From Candidatus Wallbacteria bacterium (lineage in GTDB: Bacteria > Muiribacteriota > UBA6191 > JACPRK01): a stretch of DNA of 64,000 nt. The notes below the pieces were generated by a model, which was not told where the DNA came from, searched no databases, and saw only the letters and a list, made by a program, of their open reading frames with translations. Where the stretch lies: contig JACQZN010000014.1 in NCBI GenBank assembly GCA_016213845.1, positions 62,001 to 126,000 on the forward strand. Reading direction: 5' to 3'. The translations under genes were made by a program, and so were the position numbers. Positions 55,601 through 61,800 of this stretch are shown in pieces; the first letter of the stretch is position 1, and each line of letters starts with the position of its first letter.

Positions 55601-56875
55601 CAGGTGATAGCCGATGGCGCCCAGGGCGAAGACATCGAGCAGCACCGGGTCGGGAAAAGCGGAGGCAAGGGCCTCTGGCGCCAGGTAGACCGTCGACTGA
55701 TCTTCGAGAAGGCGGTCGAGATGCTCGGTACCGGTCACGTTCCCGCGCGACGTCGGAGCCGGTAGCTCACGATACCCGGTCTGCCAGTTGAGGATTTCCA
55801 CTCGAACTCCGTCAGTGCTGTCGGAACGTACGAGGATGCAGCGAGGATTCAGGGCCCGGTGCCTCAGCTTCATCTTGTGGGCGAACTGAACGATCTCGGC
55901 GAGCGAGCGGAGAAGCTCCAGGCGCTGGCCGAGGCCCATCTTCTGGCCGTTCAGTGCAAGATGGTGCTCGAGGTTCTGGGCGTCGGCGTGGTGTTCGAAG
56001 ATGAGCGCGGGGCCGAGCTCGTGCTCGCGGTAGTCCATCGGCCGGACAATGCCCGGGTGGACCAGGTCCTGCAGGATCTCGAACTCGCGTCGCGCTGCGC
56101 GTGCCAGCGTCTCCCGGGTGGCGGCGTCGGCACCAGGCCGCATGTTGTAGATCCGGATGCGACGGACGGTGTGCTTCAGGGAGACGTGAGTCGCCGCCCA
56201 GTCCTGGTAGCCGGGACCGTCGACCAGCAGCTTGTCCAGGTGATAGTCACCGACGACCCGATACTTCTGGGATCGCCGGATGCCGGCTTCGGCGACGGCC
56301 CGGGCCAGGGCCCGCGCGACCGCGGCGTCGACACTCGGGACCCCGCGCTCGCGCTGTCCAGGCGGCGGGGGCAGGGTCAAGCGGTTGCCGATCCCCGGAA
56401 GGTCTGTCGCGTCTTCATCCCGCACGCAGACGTGGGAGGCCACGGCATTGTCGAAGCCGCATCGGATGCCCTGTGCCGACAGGAAGACCAGCTCCTCGAT
56501 CCAGGGCACCCGGATCTTGTTGCAGGCGCGCTGACGGGCCAGCAGGGACTTCAACTTCTTGGCCTTGCGGTTGGCCGCCAGCACCGGGTTATCCACCAGG
56601 AGCTCGCGTCCCTCGTGGACCCAGGTCCAGGTGCCCGCATCGCCGGAGACCCGTCCCGGGCGGCTCTTGATCTCGACCAGGTAGAGGCCGGCCGGCCCCA
56701 GCACCAGGAGGTCCACCTCGTTTACGGTCCCGTCGTCGGCGATGAACTCGAAGTTGGACCAGGCTCGGTAGGGTTCCTGGTCAGGCAGGTGCTTGCGCAG
56801 GTACAGGAGCGCCTCGTGCTCGTGAGGGAACTGCGAGGGAGTGATCTCTTTCCAGCGCTCTGATTCTGCGTTCAC
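52634..56875 (-). CDS. pglW: BREX type 2 NERD/serine-threonine kinase PglW
   Basis: 1413 residues from GTG 56875, eight bases after CCGGAG; an upstream ATG at 57001 would add a Pro/Gly-rich stretch with no homology. The N-terminus is a NERD nuclease-related domain (NFEFIADDGTVNEVDLLVL, VEIKSRPGRVSG). A first kinase-like lobe lies at about residues 200-460 without clear catalytic motifs. A second kinase has HRDIKPDN (about residue 630) and FDFSLSRTP in place of DFG. A helix-hairpin-helix (LGLSTNALSALERLG, RMRGVGTRTRREVLEAI) and an HTH-like segment follow. It is the first gene of the operon. Confidence 0.94.
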   Translation of the reverse strand: MNAESERWKEITPSQFPHEHEALLYLRKHLPDQEPYRAWSNFEFIADDGTVNEVDLLVLGPAGLYLVEIKSRPGRVSGDAGTWTWVHEGRELLVDNPVLAANRKAKKLKSLLARQRACNKIRVPWIEELVFLSAQGIRCGFDNAVASHVCVRDEDATDLPGIGNRLTLPPPPGQRERGVPSVDAAVARALARAVAEAGIRRSQKYRVVGDYHLDKLLVDGPGYQDWAATHVSLKHTVRRIRIYNMRPGADAATRETLARAARREFEILQDLVHPGIVRPMDYREHELGPALIFEHHADAQNLEHHLALNGQKMGLGQRLELLRSLAEIVQFAHKMKLRHRALNPRCILVRSDSTDGVRVEILNWQTGYRELPAPTSRGNVTGTEHLDRLLEDQSTVYLAPEALASAFPDPVLLDVFALGAIGYHLFAGRRPAESFVELQQRLHDGHGLRLTGVVDGIPEALDFLIQASTYPETISRLASVDEFLQQLEEVEEQFTCPAPEVFVDPVKAKKGDRLEGGMVVERSLGTGAVSVVHLVDRGGQKIVLKVALTPEHNPHLKAEGEILATLHHPGIVQFHGYFELGERTALLLAQAGDQTLGQRLRQDGRLHPELLQRWGQDLLEAVRYLEQMGVPHRDIKPDNLGIAPRGRGNELHLVLFDFSLSRTPPERIRAGTVGYLDPFLCLRKPPRWDLNAERFAAAVTLHEMATGTVPRWGAGDSDPASIDCEATIESDLLEPALREPMTAFFEQALRRDPTRRFDNAEEMLAAWRRIWESTTVRSASAAAESVEPFETRLRKAQPAASLVELGLSTNALSALERLGATLVQDLLAVRASDIPRMRGVGTRTRREVLEAIQAAVAVLAETATPGRETRSTTSDDAEGGTARSVDLIVEKLLPARNKPGGDATHRALRLLLGLDAPPEAQGWTWPSQSEAARVVGITQPVLSIALTKARQRWARNASLTALRDELAALLDGQSGLMSIPELAEMVLLTRGSASSGAERHRAGLAVVRAATETELFLEHPRWMVRRIGKRVLAARNGVVDGQTLADYAFRLGREADGLALQDPLPAKATVVERLLAVPAPEGFAPLAESGLIHLAAAASAGAAVSSRLELYPRGMPALRALRLSQGALLGTRQLSVELIRQRVQSRYPLAEPLPDPPELDALLRDAGLELDWDASAARGLGAYLPPHVTLAGVSTPPPSLERLDTSLGGPVEVTPEIAQARQFEERLQRAEREGAFLVLVTPPEFQRRAEQELTRRFQVDARSLDTLLIGRMKEVAAKGGARWDVVRRADGAAAGSRDWLNLQMLVKRAVSAVKASLESAERTVLLMHPGLLARYDQLSLLEGLRDRVGRPAPASGTRLHGLWVLVVGDDQQTLPVVDGRPVPVLTPGEWARIPVSWLQNAHRAAPSVEVALD

Positions 56876-56926
56876 GGCGTGGTCTCCGGGGCCGAAGGGG
56901 CGTGGGGCGCAACCCCCCGGCGGACT

Positions 56927-56932
56927 ATTGTA
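56927..56932 (-). promoter_or_regulatory. Possible -10 box of the BREX operon
   Basis: TACAAT on the minus strand, about 50 bases before the pglW start codon. No convincing -35 box is found at the usual spacing, so this is only a candidate. Confidence 0.25.
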
Positions 56933-57080
56933 TCCCAGTGAGGAGTGCGAGACATGCGAAGGACCATGTCCATCGCACGGGCTGCGTGCAAGATTCGTCA
57001 AACGCTAGCAGGCCCCCATGCCGAGCTCATTTGATGGAAGCCGCCGAGCGCCGACAGGCCAAGGGCGCTTGACTGGCGCT

Positions 57081-57180
57081 TTGGGTACTCGCGTTCTTCT
57101 CCCGGGCGGCGGCGCTCCGAGATTCGATTCGACTTGTATCCACGACGCTGGACAAGGTGGTAGAGGACTCTGCCGGCCTG
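57081..57180 (-). pseudogene. Remnant of a Cas9 bridge-helix region
   Basis: On the minus strand residues GRVLYHLVQRRGYKSNR (57124-57174) match the Arg-rich bridge helix of type II-C Cas9 proteins, which typically read RxLxHLAxRRGFxSNR. They are followed by ISER in the same frame. The next frame then continues with AREKNAST, which also fits the known Cas9 sequence after SER. So the fragment is short and carries at least one frameshift. No other Cas9 domain, cas1, cas2 or CRISPR repeat is seen. It overlaps the upstream region of the AbiEii-type remnant. The match is short, so chance cannot be fully excluded. Confidence 0.5.
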
Positions 57181-57229
57181 CCGTAGGATTGCTCCACGCG
57201 GAGTATCGGCGCCGGGGCCATTTCGTGAC

Positions 57230-57640
57230 ATGAGAGACAAGCAAGACTCGAGCAGCGAGGACTCGTTGCTCCCGGACTGGAAGCGACTGCTGGCAGCAGA
57301 GAGACAGCTGCAGTTGCTGGTACCCGGGACCGTGATGGTGCGCGGGACGGCGGTCGCACTGCACGCAGGTCATCGAATGAGCCGGGACGCCGATCACGTG
57401 CCGGAGGATCTCAGGGATCGCTTCGACGAGGTTCGTCGCCGGATGGAGCACGGCCCGGGTCCGGCGGCCTGTACTGATCCTGGGGCGGCTCGAGGGCATC
57501 GAGACTGGTATCCGGCAGCTGCGTCGGACGCGGCCTCTAGAGACGGAGACGATTCTCGGACTTCGGGTCCCGACCCTGCCCGAAATGGCCAGAATCAAAG
57601 CCTGGCTCCTTGCGACAGGGTCCCGCTACCTTACGGGCAC
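57230..57640 (+). pseudogene. AbiEii-type nucleotidyltransferase, frameshifted and truncated
   Basis: The reading frame from ATG 57230 gives LLPDWKRLLAAERQLQLL and VMVRGTAVALHAGHRMS, then DADHV and RFDEVRR, the N-terminus of a common AbiEii-like nucleotidyltransferase (MNT) family. At about 57438 the homology moves one base to the next frame: GWSTARVRRPVLILG, then EGIETGIRQL, RPLETETI and MARIKAWLL, ending near 57600. After this the match decays. The family usually has a DYLDF-type end that is not found. The gene is therefore dead as sequenced. It is divergent from pglW inside the defence island. Confidence 0.75.
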
Positions 57641-57743
57641 TTCTGGTTGGCTGCCCTGCGCGTGTTGGGCCATCCGATCGCGGCCGACACGCCGTTACCC
57701 AAGCGGTCGACAGAGATCTGAGTTCACTTCGGAGCCACGCGTC

Positions 57744-57792
57744 CGGGCTAGCGCCTGAGGGTCGAGAGCAAGAGCATCCCGGCAAGCGTGGC
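57744..57792. repeat. Right direct repeat of the BREX island
   Basis: 49 bases matching the left repeat (38127-38175) at 48 of 49 positions. It forms the natural 3' end, including the stop codon, of the minus-strand gene at 57748-58530, so this copy is the original and the left one the duplicate. Confidence 0.9.
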
Positions 57793-58530
57793 AAGCGCGA
57801 CCTGCACCTTGGGGTTGTCGACCAGGGAGTAGGGCGAGCGGACCTCGAACGCCACGCCGAACTGCCCGATGCCGATCCGCCGCACGCGCACCTGACGCTC
57901 GGGGGAGTCGTGCGCGATGGGAAGCTCGAAAGTCTCCTGCAGCCACTCCAGACACTGGATGCCGCCGGTGTAACCCGGGCCTTCCTCGACGGCCCCGCCG
58001 ATGCGCAGCTTCTTGCCGTCTCGCGTGACGAGCGAGATTCCGTACTCCCACCAGGAGCGGTGCCTCGAGGTGCGATAGACGCCGTCGAGAGCCAGCGCCA
58101 GCACCTTCCCGCGCGGACAGATGAGCCGCTCCCGTGCGCGCCCGCGGAAGCTCCGCACCTCGATGAACCGCCCGGTGGCCGGCACGAAGGCGTGGTAGTC
58201 GCTCGTGGCCCGGTAGAGCCGGAAGAAGAGGAACGCCGTCAGCGCCGCCACGAGCGCCACCCCCACGGGCGAGTTCAGCCAGGCCGGCAGCGGGCTCGCC
58301 TCCGGAAAGAAGTCGAGCGCGTCGGCCAGGAGCACCAGGGCCGCGGGCGCGGCGACGAGGAAGAGACAGGCCAGCGTCCCGAGCAGGAGTTCACGCGGGG
58401 AGTCGTGCTCGAAGCGGATGCGCCCGTCCGGATCGGCGTGGATGCGGAACCGCTCGAGCAGCGCCCCCACCGCCAGCTTCTCTCCGTTGAAGATCTCGAC
58501 TTCCTTGCGCAGTCCCCAGTCGTCGCTCAC
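57748..58530 (-). CDS. Unknown membrane protein with two central helices
   Basis: 260 residues from GTG 58530, with GGAGG about eight bases upstream. Two membrane helices lie at about residues 50-70 and 85-105 (LGTLACLFLVAAPAALVLLA and VGVALVAALTAFLFFRLY), with a C-terminal hydrophobic end (VALATLAGMLLLSTL). Between them and after is a beta-rich domain (FIEVRSFRGRARERLICPRG, WWEYGISLVTRDGKKLRIG). No family is recognised. Its stop codon is part of the repeat that bounds the BREX island. It would converge with mobA if the island were absent. Confidence 0.72.
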   Translation of the reverse strand: MSDDWGLRKEVEIFNGEKLAVGALLERFRIHADPDGRIRFEHDSPRELLLGTLACLFLVAAPAALVLLADALDFFPEASPLPAWLNSPVGVALVAALTAFLFFRLYRATSDYHAFVPATGRFIEVRSFRGRARERLICPRGKVLALALDGVYRTSRHRSWWEYGISLVTRDGKKLRIGGAVEEGPGYTGGIQCLEWLQETFELPIAHDSPERQVRVRRIGIGQFGVAFEVRSPYSLVDNPKVQVALATLAGMLLLSTLRR

Positions 58531-58875
58531 GGCCGTTGCCTCCGGGAGCCGATCGTATCAGAGGGCGGCCGCCCGCGTGAGCGCGACAGAAGTGCGACGA
58601 TCCCGACGCCCTGAAAAATGGCGCCTGGGTTGTTGAATCTCACCCCTGCGAGGACTTGGCTCGACCAGACCCCAGCGAAAGTCAATGGCAGACGGAAGGC
58701 CTTCGCGCCTCCAGGTGGCCGTGAGCCTGCTCAGACCCGTCGGCTACCGGCGTCACACAACCGCGTTCGGCTAGTTTGCCCCCGCGAAGCGATGTTATGA
58801 TGAGATCGCAATCGCACGTCCGGCAATACGGGAATCGAGGGTCAACCACTGCCCTCGCGTCGAAGGGAGCGGGCC
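58531..58875. other. Intergenic region upstream of the CARDB protein
   Basis: 345 bases between two divergent genes. A TATGAT at 58796-58801 could be a -10 box, but no good -35 box lies 16-18 bases before it. No other feature and no convincing short gene is seen. Confidence 0.5.
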
Positions 58876-61800
58876 ATGGCCAGGACAACAGGAGAGGTGT
58901 CGGTCTCTGCAGCAACGGAGGCGACGCGACACTCGGGTTTCCGCGCACTTACCGGAACTCAGTGGATGTTTTGCGTCCGATGGCTCGCCCTTCTGGCCGC
59001 CCTGCTTGGGGCCTGCGGTTCGCCGGAAGCGGCGATGGCCGACGACATCGACCTCGCAGTCACGGAGCTCGCTATCCAGCCAGGCCGCTACTCTGCGGGC
59101 GGGGAGCTGATCGTCACGGCAACGGTCTCCAACCAGGGCTCCATCCACACCGCAGGCTTTTCCTACACTCGCCTGCTGCTCGAGCCCGTAGATGCCTCCG
59201 CGACGGCCTTTACGAGCCAGCCGCTGCCCCTCACGGAAGCGTTCATCGACGCCCTCGAACCCGGCGCAAGCCGATCCTCGACACTCATGATCGATCTGCC
59301 TCGGCAGGCCGGCCCAGGCCAGTGGAGGATCCGCGCAGCAGCCGACAGCTACGGCTTCCTTTCGGAGAGCGACGAGCTCAACAACGAACGCTCGACCTCG
59401 CCCTTCACAGTCGCAGCCACCGACAAGGACCTGGTCGTCACTTCGCTCCTCCCGGATGTTTCGTCCGTGTCCGTCGGCGACACCTTCTCCGTGTCGCTGA
59501 CGATAGCCAACCGGGGGACCCTCGACGGCGTTTCTCTTCGGGCCTACTTCGCCACCGAGCTTCTCCTGGAGCCCAGCCCAGCTTCGCCGACGTCGCCCGA
59601 AGGCGACCCGGTCTCCCTGACAACCGACTACACCTCCGGCCTTCTCCCCGGGCAATCCCAGGAGCGTAGCTTGCGGGGCCTGCTGCTCCCGAGGGCCGTC
59701 GCGCCGGGCGACTACCGGCTGGTGGCGAAGGTCGACGTCTTCGATGCCATCGCCGAGTCCGACGAATTCAACAACCGCAGGGATACTCCGCTGACGGTCA
59801 CCGCAACGACCGCCAATCTCGTTGCGGACAGCGTGCGCGCGCCGCTTTCAGCGGTGGTGAGCGAAATCGTCACGCTCACCGTCGCGCTCCGCAATGCCGG
59901 CAGCTCGCCCTTGGCCCAGCCCTTCTGGACACGCGTGGTCCTCTCCCAGGATCCCGTGTTCACTACCAGCGACGTCCTTGTCACCGAGTTCTCCAGCCAA
60001 CTGCCCGAAGGCGGCGGGAGGGACAGCGCGCTCACCGTGCAGAGCGTCGTCCAGATGCCACGGGCCACTCCCGGCGAGTACTTCGTGGGTGCCATAGCCG
60101 ATGTCTACGACTCCGCTGCCGAGACCAGCGAGGCCGACAACACCCGCGCAGCACTCTCCAAGCTCGTCCTCAGAGCACCGCCGCACGACCTGGTCGTTAC
60201 GCGCTTCGAGGCGCCGCCCACGACCTCGGCCGGAGGCTACTTCCCGGCCACGTTCGTCGTCCAGAACGTCGGCGCCTCAGGCATTGCGCCCTCCTCGCAA
60301 CTGTCGATTCACGCGTCGTCCGATCCCCTCGCGACAGCTACCTCTCCTGCGATCGCCTCGTTCTACATCCAGGAGCTGAGAGCCGGCGAGAAGGTGACCT
60401 TCGAGCAGCCGATCCAGTTCCCTCGATACTTCCCCGCCGGCCGCTACTCCCTGGCTGCCGTGGCGGACGCCTACGACTACGTCGCCGAGACGCGTGAGGA
60501 CAACAATCTAGAAAGCTCGTCGAATCAGATCGACGTCACCTCGCCCACCGTCGACCTTGTCGTCACCGGCCTGCAATTGCCCAGTACGACGATCTCGCAG
60601 GCGGAAACTCTTTCGGCCTCCCTCACGATCCGAAACCAGGGCTCCTTCCAGGCGGCGCAGTTCTTCAACTCCAAACTGCAGCTGGCGCCCCTCGACAGCC
60701 AGGGGGCGCCAATCGAGAGCCAGTCCTACGACCTGGCCTTCGACTTCGTCGAACTTCTGCCGGCCGGCCAGCAGGCGATCCGGGCGATCCCATTCACCGT
60801 GCCGCGCTTCCTCGCTCCCGGTCAGTACCTCATGAGGGCCCTCGTGGACGGCTACGATCAGGTCTTCGAGACCGACGAGACCAACAACTCCCGGTCGTTG
60901 ACTCAGCCCCTCACGATCGCGCCCCCCACCGTCAACCTGCTCGTCGATAGTTTTCAGTCCCCGCCAGCAGTCTCCGTCGGAGACTACGCGCCAATGACGG
61001 CCGTGGTGCGCAATGCTGGAACGTCCGCCCTCTCCGCACCTTTCATCGTGCGCTTCCAGCACTCCGACTCGAGCGGCTACCCCCTCAACGTGGCCGACCA
61101 GTACGTCTCCGGCGCCGGGATGGCGCCGGGCGAGTCTCTGGTCGTCCAGGGTTCGGTGTTCATTTCACAGATCACTTCGGACTCCGCTTCCAAGTTCGTC
61201 GCCATCGCTGACATCGCCGACCAGGTCGCCGAATCCAACGAACTCGACAACGCCTCTGAAAACGCCACCCGGATCGCCCCCCCGACGCGAGATCTCGCCA
61301 TCACGCGCTTCGATGCGGCCACCCAGGCGTCGGTCGGAGGCTACGTACCCGTGACGGTCACCGTGCAGAACGTGGGACCCATCTCGGTTGGCTACTCCTA
61401 CGGCGCCGTGCGCCTCTCCACCGATCCACCTCCCTCGAGCTCGTACCAGGAGCTGACGAACTTCTACGTTCCAGAGCTGGCTCCGGGTCAGAGCATGACG
61501 TTCGAGCTGCTGGCCGGGCTCGCGCGTCACCTGGGCGCGGGAAGCTACTACGTCTCGGCTGCCGCCGACGCCTACGGGCACGTTCCCGAAGCCGACGAGA
61601 CCAACAACCAGGTCTCCGAAGCCCACGCGCTGACCGTCACAGCGCCTCGGACCGATCTCGTCGGACCCACGCTGGTCCTGCCGGCCACAACGTTTTCGAT
61701 CGGGGATTCATTCGTCATGACGATGGTCGTCGCCAACGCCGGGACCTCGGACCCGGCCCGCTATCATTACAACCGGCTTCACCTGGTGCCGCTGGATGGC

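Larger units (their letters stand above)
56876..57229. other. Upstream region of the BREX operon
   Basis: 354 bases between pglW and the broken AbiEii-type gene, which diverge here. It contains a possible promoter -10 box for pglW at 56927-56932 and the Cas9-like remnant at about 57081-57180. Nothing else is recognised. Confidence 0.6.
38135..57743. mobile_element. BREX type 2 defence island, bounded by direct repeats
   Basis: About 19.6 kb between the two 49-bp direct repeats. It holds seven minus-strand defence genes plus a toxin-antitoxin pair, a broken AbiEii-type gene and a Cas9 remnant, and nothing housekeeping. Outside the repeats the genes mobA and the 57748 gene are convergent, and without the island their 3' ends would touch. 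No integrase or transposase gene is visible inside, so how it moved is not known. Confidence 0.8.

Noticed and set aside
52181-55765. Two plus-strand frames (578 and 580 residues) over pglX and pglW
   Set aside because: Both are antisense to strongly supported BREX genes and contain only Arg/Gln/Pro-rich sequence.
56876-57260. A CRISPR array or intact cas genes next to the Cas9-like fragment
   Set aside because: No repeated spacer-like units and no cas1, cas2 or further Cas9 domains are present in the island.
38135-57743. An integrase or transposase gene for the BREX island
   Set aside because: All open frames in the island are defence genes, the TA pair or shadows; the only transposase in the window is the RAYT at 26865.
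58618-58800. 60-residue frame upstream of the CARDB gene
   Set aside because: It has no ribosome site, no motif and a composition like the intergenic background.
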